Of a DNA stretch of 64,000 nucleotides, positions 1 to 7,309 are shown in pieces. The notes below the pieces were generated by a model. It did not search any database. It was not told the DNA's origin and saw only the letters and a program-made list of their open reading frames with translations. Position numbers and translations under genes: made by a program. Position 1 is the stretch's first letter; every line of letters begins with the position of its first letter. The DNA comes from Rothia amarae (GTDB lineage: Bacteria; Actinomycetota; Actinomycetes; Actinomycetales; Micrococcaceae), in NCBI RefSeq assembly GCF_014705945.2, contig NZ_CP061538.1, forward strand, positions 310,001 to 374,000. The letters run 5' to 3'.

Positions 1-1
1 T

Positions 2-367
2 GGCGTGCAGGTCTCTAAGTATCGGGATCGTGAAAGAAGGCAGGACGCTCGCGCTATGAATCCGCTCACCGCTGCTCGCACAGTGGTATGGGCTCAAACC
101 GCAGCGTATGTAGGGGTGATGTTTTCTGGCTGGCATGTTGCTCTAATTTTCTATCACCTGGGGCTACTGTCCGTTCGTGCTACCTGGGGCCCGGTATGGG
201 GCGCAATCATCGGAGTTATCTCAGGTGTGCTCATGCTCGTGGTGGGAATTATCGTGGAGAACATGTGCAAAATTCCGCCGGGAGATTCTGACGACGACGG
301 GTCGGGCTCCCTTGCCCCCAACACCGAACAAGCTAACCGAGGTCTGGCGCGGCGTCGTCCTGAATAA
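2..367 (+). CDS. DUF3180 family membrane protein, 5' end outside window
   Basis: C-terminal part of a DUF3180 protein. The reading frame is open to the left edge, so the start lies upstream. The visible part has the family's AARTVV helix, a second hydrophobic segment (about residues 60-85 of the visible protein), and the closing motif in which an Glu-rich turn is followed by a Cys and Pro-Pro before an acidic tail (VENMCKIPPGDSDDD). In actinobacteria this gene usually follows the folate genes folP-folB-folK and precedes the two PH-domain genes seen next. Its function is not established; it is a small integral membrane protein. The family call rests on motif recognition, and the truncation is only due to the window edge. 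Confidence 0.75.
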   Translation, partial: GVQVSKYRDRERRQDARAMNPLTAARTVVWAQTAAYVGVMFSGWHVALIFYHLGLLSVRATWGPVWGAIIGVISGVLMLVVGIIVENMCKIPPGDSDDDGSGSLAPNTEQANRGLARRRPE

Positions 368-504
368 GCGATAGGCAAGGGCAAACGCTTCGGCTACGGC
401 GGAGAAGTTCGAGTTTTTCGTTCCTGGGGAGGATTCGCTACGCACAGAGGATTGAGATAATAGGGGCAGATAGCCTCATTCTGTTGGAACCACCGAGGAG
501 AACA

Positions 505-1059
505 ATGTCAGCATCTCACGAAAATCCGCCTACCCGCCTGGAGGGTCCTCAACTCTCTTTAGATACGGATATCGATAGCGTTGCGTGGAAAAGGGTATCT
601 CCTCGTTACTTGAAACTTCGTCTGGTTCAGCGCAGTATCTGGACTATCCTCTGCGTGGCTCTCAGCGCTATTCCGTTACTGGGGCACTATATTTTCCATT
701 GGAACGTCCCCCTCTGGCTGGGGTGGGGTTTAGTTGCTCTGATGCTGCTGTGGCAAGGGGGTCTTTTTGTTCTCGTACCTCGTCAGGTGCGCTCCTGGGG
801 ATACTCTGAATATCCCGAGCACCTATTGCTGACTAAAGGTTTGCTCACTCGTTCTACTACCGCTGTACCCTATGGGCGCATGCAACTGGTAGATGTCAGT
901 TCTGGACCTCTAGAAAACATGCTTGGGCTGGCTACGGTGGATTTAAAAACGGCTTCGGCAGGTACTAACGCGGTGATTCACGGCTTGGAACGGGATGAAG
1001 CGCACCGGTTGCGCCAGGTGTTAACCTTGCGCGGTGAAGAACGCATGGTGGCAATGTAA
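505..1059 (+). CDS. bacterial PH (bPH2) domain membrane protein, YdbS-like
   Basis: A 184-residue protein with two adjacent membrane segments (roughly residues 45-95) followed by a bPH2 domain of the YdbS type, which contains the typical sequence of 'GLLTRSTTAVPYGRMQLVDV' (ligand-free PH fold that follows a membrane hairpin). The ATG at 505 is preferred over an upstream TTG at 484 because GAGGAG lies just before it. It overlaps the following gene by one base (TAATG), so the two are translationally coupled. YdbS/YdbT pairs are found widely in Gram-positive bacteria; in Bacillus they were linked to resistance to antimicrobial compounds, but no function can be deduced from this sequence. Confidence 0.8.
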   Translation: MSASHENPPTRLEGPQLSLDTDIDSVAWKRVSPRYLKLRLVQRSIWTILCVALSAIPLLGHYIFHWNVPLWLGWGLVALMLLWQGGLFVLVPRQVRSWGYSEYPEHLLLTKGLLTRSTTAVPYGRMQLVDVSSGPLENMLGLATVDLKTASAGTNAVIHGLERDEAHRLRQVLTLRGEERMVAM

Positions 1060-2528
1060 TGAGTGAAACCCCAGCAGAAGAAAAAGAAACAAGCCTGAAC
1101 TGGTGGCGCGCGCATCCGCTCTCGCCGCTGACTCAAATGTGGGTTATCTTTGCGGTCATCGCGTGGAATGTGGGAACCTCCGTGTACCAGGAATGGAATA
1201 ACGGCGAGGGAGATTTTATTGCGCGAGTAGGGGAGTCTCTCTGGCAGATTATTGCTGAAAGCTCCTTTTTCTTTAAGCTCGCCATCCCGTTATTTCTGCT
1301 GGCTTTAGTTCTTACCTATTGGGGCTGGTTTGTTACTTTTTTTGCGGTGGGTTCAGATGCCGTATATAGACGCTCGGGTCTTTTGACCAAGAAGTACCGC
1401 ACGGTGAATCTTGAACGTATTCAATCTATTGATATTGTGCGGCCGTTTTTACCCCGCCTTTTGGGGCTTTCCCAAGTGACGGTGGACGTAGCTGACGGTA
1501 CCGATTCAGCTTTAAAGATTGAGTACCTCAAGCACTCCGTTGCGAATGAGTTTCGCAGTAGTCTCTTGCGCAAGGTTCGAGAAGCAAAATCCGGCGAGGA
1601 GCTGGAGACAGGTGCACACACGGATACGGTGTCAGATCCTGCCATCACAAGAGCGGCGGATCCATCAGCTGAAGAAACCGAGTCAGCGACCACAACGGAG
1701 GAGCGCCAGCTTACCCGCCTGCCGATGGGGCGTCTAGCGATGTCGATCTTACTGAACCTCAAGATTTGGCTCATTCTGTTGTTCACAGTAGTTTCCGTTG
1801 GCGCACTCGTGTGGGCGAGCGATAACATCTGGGGCGCCATTGTCGGAAACCTAGCCATCGTCCTGATGGCGGCAACTACAGCATGGAATGAATTCAATCA
1901 GGGATTTAATTTCAGAATTTTCCACAGCTCTGAAGGGCTGAAAATTCGTAAGGGGCTCACCAACTCCACTACTCAGTCTGTCCCTACCGGCCGTATCCAA
2001 GCCTTAGAAATCAAACAGCCTCTGCTGTGGAAACGCCTGGGATGGTTCACGATTACGATGAACGTGGCAGGGTACGGGCTAGAGCTCAAAGAAGAAAGTC
2101 TTCACCGTTCAAACCTCATGCTGGTTGCCACCGAAGAGGAAATAAAAAAGGTACTGCCCCTGGTAGTTGCTCAGCGCTGGAACGCGCAGAGGGAGGTGGA
2201 GACATTCCCTCGTGTATTTTCTGGTTCTATACCTGACGACGGATTCACGCCCGCTCCGGCGTCCTCCCGCTGGTTTGATCCGCTAACTTATCGCCGCAAC
2301 GGTTATCTGCTCACCCCAACTTTCTTGCTTATCCGCAGAGGTCTACTGACTCGACGTCTGACCGTGGTTCCCCACGACTGCATTCAATCGGTTGAGCTCT
2401 CTTGCGGGCCACTGCAGCGAAAGACAGGGCTGGCAACGCTGAAGCTCCATTCGGTCGCAGGGCAGGTTACTCCGCAGGCAAAGAATATCGATCGAGACAA
2501 TGCCAAGAAGCTCCTAGCCCTTTACTAA
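1059..2528 (+). CDS. bacterial PH domain membrane protein, YdbT-like
   Basis: A 489-residue protein with several copies of the bPH2 module. Hydrophobic pairs lie near residues 25-45, 75-100 and 225-270. Each is followed by a PH stretch with the same signature: YRRSGLLTKKYRTVNLERIQ, then IRKGLTNSTTQSVPTGRIQ, then IRRGLLTRRLTVVPHDCIQ. The ATG overlaps the stop of the YdbS-like gene by one base. Together they form the usual two-gene YdbS/YdbT membrane unit. An acidic, Ser/Thr-rich linker (about residues 180-220) separates the first PH unit from the second membrane region. The partner is presumably the preceding protein in the membrane; substrate or ligand is unknown. Confidence 0.8.
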   Translation: MSETPAEEKETSLNWWRAHPLSPLTQMWVIFAVIAWNVGTSVYQEWNNGEGDFIARVGESLWQIIAESSFFFKLAIPLFLLALVLTYWGWFVTFFAVGSDAVYRRSGLLTKKYRTVNLERIQSIDIVRPFLPRLLGLSQVTVDVADGTDSALKIEYLKHSVANEFRSSLLRKVREAKSGEELETGAHTDTVSDPAITRAADPSAEETESATTTEERQLTRLPMGRLAMSILLNLKIWLILLFTVVSVGALVWASDNIWGAIVGNLAIVLMAATTAWNEFNQGFNFRIFHSSEGLKIRKGLTNSTTQSVPTGRIQALEIKQPLLWKRLGWFTITMNVAGYGLELKEESLHRSNLMLVATEEEIKKVLPLVVAQRWNAQREVETFPRVFSGSIPDDGFTPAPASSRWFDPLTYRRNGYLLTPTFLLIRRGLLTRRLTVVPHDCIQSVELSCGPLQRKTGLATLKLHSVAGQVTPQAKNIDRDNAKKLLALY

Positions 2529-2579
2529 GCCACGAACACGAGCGAAGAAAATTAACCCAGAGCACGTACAATTTGCAGG

Positions 2580-3500
2580 ATGAAGGAGGCGAGTAAAGTA
2601 GAGACCGTGAATTCTTCAAAACCAGCACGCCTGGGAATCGGAATTATTTCCGCGGGCAAAGTAGGTTCGGTACTCGGTGCTGCACTCCGAGAAGCCGGGC
2701 ACGCCATCGTGGGTGTTCACGCGGTTTCAGAAGCATCACAAACACGGGCAGAAGCCCTTCTTCCAGGCGTACCCGTGTTGAGTATCCCTGAAATCGTTGA
2801 GCGCTCAGAGGTTGTCCTCCTAGCAGTTCCAGACGATGCCCTACCTGCACTCGTTAACGGATTGGCAGAAACTAACGCCTGGCAGGCTGGGCAGATTATT
2901 ATTCACACCAGCGGACGCCACGGCACGAACGTCCTGGATCCAGCGCGCGAAAAAGGTGCGGTTGGGCTGGCAATTCACCCGGCAATGACATTCACCGGTC
3001 TCTCCCTCGACCTCACCCGCCTGAAGAACTGCAGCTTTGCCGTCACCGGTCCCGCAGCTTTCCTTCCCATTGCCCAAGCTCTCACCGTAGAAATGGGAGC
3101 GGAGCCAGTTATCGTTGCCGAAGGCGATAGACCGCTCTATCATGCGGCTCTAGCCCATGCCTCAAACCACCTGGTCACTATCACCGGTCAATCCCTTCAA
3201 ATTCTTGAATCCATCGGCATACCCAACCCAGCCCACTACATCGAGCCCCTCTTACGAGCAGCCCTCGATAACGCCCTGGCATCAGGAGAAAATACTCTCA
3301 CAGGACCCGTCGCCCGCGGCGATTTCAACACCGTCAGAACCCACCGCGAAGAACTTCATGGATACTCCCAAGAAGAAAAAGCAGACGACATCACCACCGC
3401 CTATCTTGCCCTAGCAAAAGCCACCGCAATCCGAGCATACGAGCGCAAAGTTCTCTCGAATGAACAATTCGAGCAAATTATCAACGCGCTCAACGGCTAA
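2580..3500 (+). CDS. Rossmann-like / DUF2520 domain protein
   Basis: A 306-residue NAD(P)-binding Rossmann protein with a C-terminal DUF2520 domain. The N-terminal glycine-rich turn GIISAGKVGSVLGAALREAG binds the dinucleotide; the DUF2520 half begins near residue 140 (IHPAMTFTG). The family resembles ketopantoate reductase-like and pyrroline-5-carboxylate reductase-like dehydrogenases. Its fixed place directly before panC in actinobacteria suggests a role in pantothenate synthesis, but this is inference from position. The start is uncertain: ATG at 2580 has no spaced ribosome-binding site, while a strong GGAGG at 2585-2589 lies 17 bases before an in-frame GTG at 2607. It is followed closely by panC. 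Confidence 0.75.
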   Translation: MKEASKVETVNSSKPARLGIGIISAGKVGSVLGAALREAGHAIVGVHAVSEASQTRAEALLPGVPVLSIPEIVERSEVVLLAVPDDALPALVNGLAETNAWQAGQIIIHTSGRHGTNVLDPAREKGAVGLAIHPAMTFTGLSLDLTRLKNCSFAVTGPAAFLPIAQALTVEMGAEPVIVAEGDRPLYHAALAHASNHLVTITGQSLQILESIGIPNPAHYIEPLLRAALDNALASGENTLTGPVARGDFNTVRTHREELHGYSQEEKADDITTAYLALAKATAIRAYERKVLSNEQFEQIINALNG

Positions 3501-3540
3501 AATACTTTCTGGTACACACAACGAAAGGACCGCTCACACC

Positions 3541-4461
3541 GTGACTGATAGTCCCTACATCGTCCGAACAATTGACGAGCTCCAAAAACGAGTGCGTAAA
3601 GCACTGAAAAAAACCCAGCAGGAACTCAACGCACAAGCAACCGAGGAATCACCTGCCGGGCAATCCTCTTTAGGATTTGTACCCACCATGGGCGCTTTGC
3701 ACGACGGGCACGCAACTCTTATTCGGCGCGCACGCGAGCAGAACGAGGTCGTTTTAGTCTCCGTATTTGTGAACCCCTTGCAGTTTGGTCCTAACGAAGA
3801 TTTTGACCGCTACCCCCGTCAGTTGGAAAACGACGTCGCGCTCGCTACCGAAGCTGGCGCAGATATAGTTTTTGCACCTGCTGTTGAAGAGATGTATCCC
3901 GCGGGCGCTCCCCTGATTACTGTTTCCTCAGGCAAGCTTGGCACCATGTTCGAGGGCAAAACCCGCCCCGGACATTTCGACGGCGCGCTCACTGTGGTCA
4001 ATAAGTTCTTCAACATTCTTACCGCAGTTCGGGGAAAGCATTCTATCTATGCGTACTTTGGACAGAAAGATGCTCAGCAGCTTTCTCTGGTTCAGCGTAT
4101 GGTTCATGATTTCAACCATTCGGTGATTATTAAACCTGTTTCCATTGTGCGTGAGGATAATGGTTTGGCGCTGTCTTCTCGCAACCAATATTTGAGTTCC
4201 GAGGAGCGAGAAAACGCGCTCGTGCTATCCCGCACCCTTGCACTGCTACGTGAAAAAGAAATTACCGGTCGAATCAGCGAGAGCGATTTGGATATGGCTC
4301 GCGAAAAAATTAATTCGACTCCGGGGATCCGCCTGGACTACCTCGAAGTAGTTGACCCTATGACGTTCGAGACGCCTACGGAGAACTCGCAGCAGGTTCT
4401 TGCACTCGTTGCCGCCTATGTGGGTGAAACTCGCCTCATTGACAACATGGAACTGCACTAA
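3541..4461 (+). CDS. panC: pantothenate synthetase
   Basis: Joins pantoate and beta-alanine with ATP to make pantothenate, the coenzyme A precursor, in the cytoplasm. The nucleotidylyltransferase HxGH-type motif is in FVPTMGALHDGHATLIRRA near residue 48, and the KMSKS-like loop is ALSSRNQYLS near residue 205. The start is set at GTG 3541 (306 aa), behind GAAAGGA at 3524-3530; a longer open frame reaches back to 3460, but it would overlap the preceding gene and add a low-quality extension. The usual partner panD (aspartate decarboxylase, source of beta-alanine) and coaX are not between panC and lysS here. Confidence 0.95.
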   Translation: MTDSPYIVRTIDELQKRVRKALKKTQQELNAQATEESPAGQSSLGFVPTMGALHDGHATLIRRAREQNEVVLVSVFVNPLQFGPNEDFDRYPRQLENDVALATEAGADIVFAPAVEEMYPAGAPLITVSSGKLGTMFEGKTRPGHFDGALTVVNKFFNILTAVRGKHSIYAYFGQKDAQQLSLVQRMVHDFNHSVIIKPVSIVREDNGLALSSRNQYLSSEERENALVLSRTLALLREKEITGRISESDLDMAREKINSTPGIRLDYLEVVDPMTFETPTENSQQVLALVAAYVGETRLIDNMELH

Positions 4462-4498
4462 AATTATTCTCTTAATCAACTTTCGATAGGCTTTATAC

Positions 4499-6019
4499 GT
4501 GACTAAGAACGACAAGGGCGCTACGCCCGAAACCCCGACCATTTCAGACCTGTCCGAGCAGATGCAGATTCGCTTGGAAAAGCGTGCGAAACTGCTCGAA
4601 TCAGGTCGTGAAGCATACCCCGTAGGTGTGCCCGTAACCCGCACGATCGCGTCAATCCGTGAGCAATATGACGGCAAGCTGGAAGCTGATGACACCACCG
4701 GTGACATCGTGGGCATTTCAGGTCGCGTGGTTTTCGTTCGTAATACCGGTAAGCTCTGCTTTGCCTCACTCCAGCAGGGCGATGGAACCCGAATTCAGGC
4801 GATGATTTCCCTCGCTGGTGTGGGTGAAGAAGCTCTGGCCGATTGGAAATCTCTCGTTGACCTGGGCGATCACGTTTTCGTACACGGTGAAGTAATTTCA
4901 TCGCGCCGTGGCGAACTTTCTGTGATGGCAGATGGCTGGCAGATGGCGTCTAAGGCGTTGCGTCCTATGCCTAATCTCCACAGCGATCTGAGCGATGAAA
5001 CTCGGATTCGCCAGCGTTACCTTGATTTGATGGTGCGCCAGGAAGCCCGCGACATCGTCGTCAAGCGTGCAAAAATTACTCAAATGGTTCGCGACGTTCT
5101 CAACAACCACGGTTATATCGAGTTGGAGACACCCATTCTTCAGCTGGTGCACGGTGGCGCCTCGGCACGTCCGTTTGAGACCCACCTGAATGCTTTTGAT
5201 CAGAATATGACCCTGCGCATTGCAACCGAGCTGTTCCTCAAGCGTGCAGCTGTGGGTGGGCTGGAACGTGTGTACGAAATCGGTCGTGTGTTCCGTAACG
5301 AAGGCATTGATTCAACCCATAGCCCCGAGTTCACCACCTTGGAATGCTACGAAGCGTATGCAGACCAGTTTGTGATGGCAGAGCGTATGCAGGAAATTAT
5401 TATGACCTGCGCAGATGCTTTGGGTGTCTATGAAATTGAGACCGATAAGGGCACCATCGATTTGCGGGGTGAATGGAAATGGCTCTCGGTTTACCCCGGT
5501 CTTTCAGAGGCGGTAGGTCAGGAAATTATTCCTGAGACTCCCGTTGACACTCTGCGAGAAATCGCGCAGAAGCATGAGATTCAGATTGACCCGAAGTGGG
5601 ACGCCGAGAAGCTGGTAGTTGAGTTGTTTGGTGAGATTGTGGAGCCTACTCTGCTGAACCCCACCTTCGTCTACGATTACCCGCCGTCGGCGCAGCCGTT
5701 GGCTCGCCCTCACCGCGATAAGCCGGGCGTTATCGAGGCATGGGACCTCATTATTGGCGGTATGGAGCGCGGTACTGCATTCTCCGAGCTCATTGACCCC
5801 GTGGTGCAGCGCGAGCGTCTGACCGAGCAGTCCCGCCTGGCAGCAGCTGGCGATGACGAAGCAATGCAACTTGATGAAGACTTCTTGCGTGCGTTAGAGC
5901 ATGGTGCTCCTCCGATGGGCGGTATCGGTCTGGGCATTGACCGCCTGATTATGCTGTTCACCGGCGTAGGCATCCGTGAGACTATTCTCTTCCCGCTCAT
6001 GAAGCCTGAAGCTGAGTAG
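4499..6019 (+). CDS. lysS: lysine--tRNA ligase, class II
   Basis: Charges tRNA-Lys with lysine. The 506-residue protein has the N-terminal OB-fold anticodon-binding domain (about residues 60-165) and a class II catalytic core. Motif 2 is FRNEGIDSTHSPEFTTLE and motif 3 is GGIGLGIDRLIMLF near the C-terminus. Length is normal for bacterial LysRS. The start is GTG at 4499, 38 bases after panC stops, so the two genes are probably co-transcribed. A perfect hairpin terminator follows at 6036-6087. The cognate tRNA-Lys(UUU) lies at 27025 in this window. Confidence 0.97.
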   Translation: MTKNDKGATPETPTISDLSEQMQIRLEKRAKLLESGREAYPVGVPVTRTIASIREQYDGKLEADDTTGDIVGISGRVVFVRNTGKLCFASLQQGDGTRIQAMISLAGVGEEALADWKSLVDLGDHVFVHGEVISSRRGELSVMADGWQMASKALRPMPNLHSDLSDETRIRQRYLDLMVRQEARDIVVKRAKITQMVRDVLNNHGYIELETPILQLVHGGASARPFETHLNAFDQNMTLRIATELFLKRAAVGGLERVYEIGRVFRNEGIDSTHSPEFTTLECYEAYADQFVMAERMQEIIMTCADALGVYEIETDKGTIDLRGEWKWLSVYPGLSEAVGQEIIPETPVDTLREIAQKHEIQIDPKWDAEKLVVELFGEIVEPTLLNPTFVYDYPPSAQPLARPHRDKPGVIEAWDLIIGGMERGTAFSELIDPVVQRERLTEQSRLAAAGDDEAMQLDEDFLRALEHGAPPMGGIGLGIDRLIMLFTGVGIRETILFPLMKPEAE

Positions 6020-6035
6020 CTAAAAGTCTGAGAGA

Positions 6036-6087
6036 GAAAACCTCAAAAACGTTGCAGTTCATTTCTGAAGCCGCGTTTTTGAGGTTT
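6036..6087 (+). terminator. terminator after lysS
   Basis: The arms 6036-6050 and 6073-6087 are perfect 15-base reverse complements (aaaacctcaaaaacg) with a 22-nt loop. The T-run at the 3' end of the stem makes this a rho-independent terminator for the panC-lysS transcript. The mirror A-run would let it work on the other strand too. Confidence 0.8.
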
Positions 6088-6132
6088 TCGCATTATGGTT
6101 GAACAGTACCCGTCTAAGGTAAGTGAGTTGAT

Positions 6133-6363
6133 ATGGACTACATCATCGCAATTATTCCCTCGGTGTGCGCCGGCATCCTGTTGTATTTGATTTTGCGTTG
6201 GATTACGCGTGCCGATCGTACTGAACGCACGGTTCAGCGAGAAATGCAGGACGACGCTGCGCAGTGGTATGAAAATGTGAAGCGCTCAGAAGGAACTAAG
6301 AATCCATTTGGCAAAGAGAGCGGAGAAAAATCTTCTAAGGATTCAAATATGAATAAGTTTTAA
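6133..6363 (+). CDS. small single-pass membrane protein
   Basis: A 76-residue protein with one N-terminal membrane segment (about residues 3-22), then a basic, charged cytoplasmic tail rich in Arg, Glu, Lys and Ser. The start ATG has a weak GTAAGTGAG-type upstream site. I do not recognise a named family. Its position between lysS and lsr2 and the hydrophobic-then-charged layout support a real gene rather than chance, and the codon use is like its neighbours. No function can be assigned. Confidence 0.6.
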   Translation: MDYIIAIIPSVCAGILLYLILRWITRADRTERTVQREMQDDAAQWYENVKRSEGTKNPFGKESGEKSSKDSNMNKF

Positions 6364-6538
6364 AGTTATATCCTGATTTCTCCGAATAATAGATTATTGA
6401 TATATTATAGAAATCAAGAAGCTAATATAGCTTAAATTTGTCGATGTTACTCATGCTAGTGACCAAGAGTCGTATTTTGAAAAATATCCTCTCTCAATTC
6501 GGCAGTTATAGCTTTGTCTTAAACTCAGGAGAAATAAA
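6364..6538 (+). promoter_or_regulatory. AT-rich lsr2 upstream region
   Basis: A markedly AT-rich 175-bp gap with repeated TATA/ATAAT-type stretches (for example near 6388-6435) directly ahead of lsr2. Lsr2 prefers AT-rich DNA, so autoregulation through this region is a reasonable inference. The promoter itself was not pinned to a base. CAGGAGA at 6526-6532 is the lsr2 ribosome-binding site. Confidence 0.45.
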
Positions 6539-6889
6539 ATGGCTCAGAAGGTAAAGATTATCCTTGAAGATGATCTTGATGGTGGCCCCGCAGAAGAGAC
6601 GGTTCGGTTTGGTCTAGACGGCGGTCAGTACGAGATCGATCTCTCTAGCGCAAACGCTGCACGTCTGCGTGACGCTATTCGCCCCTTTGCGACGAAAGCT
6701 CGTCGTGTTCAGGGCGCACGCACCCCTGGTCGTCCTGCCGGTTCACGTAACACTGGCGCGACTAAGCGTAACCCTGAAACTGCATTGATTCGTCAGTGGG
6801 CTAAGGATAATGGTTACGACGTTTCCGAGCGCGGTCGTATTCACCAGGATATTCAGGATAAGTACTATGCAGCTCAGAAGCAGAACTAA
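6539..6889 (+). CDS. lsr2: nucleoid-associated protein Lsr2
   Basis: Actinobacterial H-NS-like silencer that bridges DNA and represses AT-rich, often foreign, genes. The 116-residue protein begins MAQKVKIILEDDLDGG, the conserved dimerisation domain (to about residue 55). A basic linker follows (GRPAGSRNTGATKR), and then the C-terminal DNA-binding domain with the RGR AT-hook-like motif (SERGRIHQDI, residues about 97-106). The start ATG has a good CAGGAGA site. The gene is monocistronic, between an AT-rich leader and a strong terminator. The low-GC AbiE island 3 kb downstream is a plausible silencing target. Confidence 0.97.
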   Translation: MAQKVKIILEDDLDGGPAEETVRFGLDGGQYEIDLSSANAARLRDAIRPFATKARRVQGARTPGRPAGSRNTGATKRNPETALIRQWAKDNGYDVSERGRIHQDIQDKYYAAQKQN

Positions 6890-6901
6890 TCTTTAAATCT
6901 G

Positions 6902-6939
6902 AAAAGGAGGGGGCGAGCAAAAGCTTGCCCCCTCCTTTT
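6902..6939 (+). terminator. terminator after lsr2
   Basis: Arms 6902-6914 (aaaaggagggggc) and 6927-6939 are perfect complements. The pairing continues inward through a GAGC/GCTT stem to an AAAA loop, and the structure ends in TTTT. A strong rho-independent terminator. Confidence 0.88.
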
Positions 6940-7309
6940 GCGTAGGAAAGATGGGGGGGGCGGTTTAGTCGAGTGGACCGATAGGTTTATATGCGGAATT
7001 TACTTAAATTTATTGGCTCATTTTTTCAACTCTGACTATTGCTAAATTAAATTTTCTCAAATTCGTCCCCATTTATGGCGGCAAATTGAAATGTCATTAT
7101 TCTATACATTTACTTGGAGTCTCCACCTCAATAGCTGTGTTAATTTAACAAATACTCTGCGGTGTTATCTCAGCGGCATTTCTGAACCATGCTGAAAGCT
7201 GAGGGCAGAATACGCCAGCAGAGAGCTTTCACCCCGTGCGAACAGTAGAGTTTTCCCCCTCAAACCCAAGTAATCTTTTTCCTAACGTTAGATTTGTTAG
7301 GAGTGTTCA
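6940..7309 (+). other. AT-rich intergenic region upstream of clpC
   Basis: No gene seen in this 370-bp stretch. It holds a run of eight G at 6953-6960, an AT-rich middle (7000-7160), and an inverted repeat TGAAAGCT (7193-7200) / AGCTTTCA (7224-7231) in what is probably the clpC leader. A -10-like TCTATACAT lies near 7101. I looked for a HAIR or ClgR-type operator, which often control clp genes in actinobacteria, but found no convincing match. Confidence 0.4.
7281..7301 (+). promoter_or_regulatory. hairpin masking the clpC ribosome-binding site
   Basis: CCTAAC (7281-7286) can pair with GTTAGG (7296-7301), with a 9-nt loop. The 3' arm runs into the AGGAG at 7299-7303, the Shine-Dalgarno site for the clpC ATG at 7310. 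A short six-pair helix over a ribosome-binding site could act as a temperature-sensitive switch; that role is inference. Confidence 0.35.
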
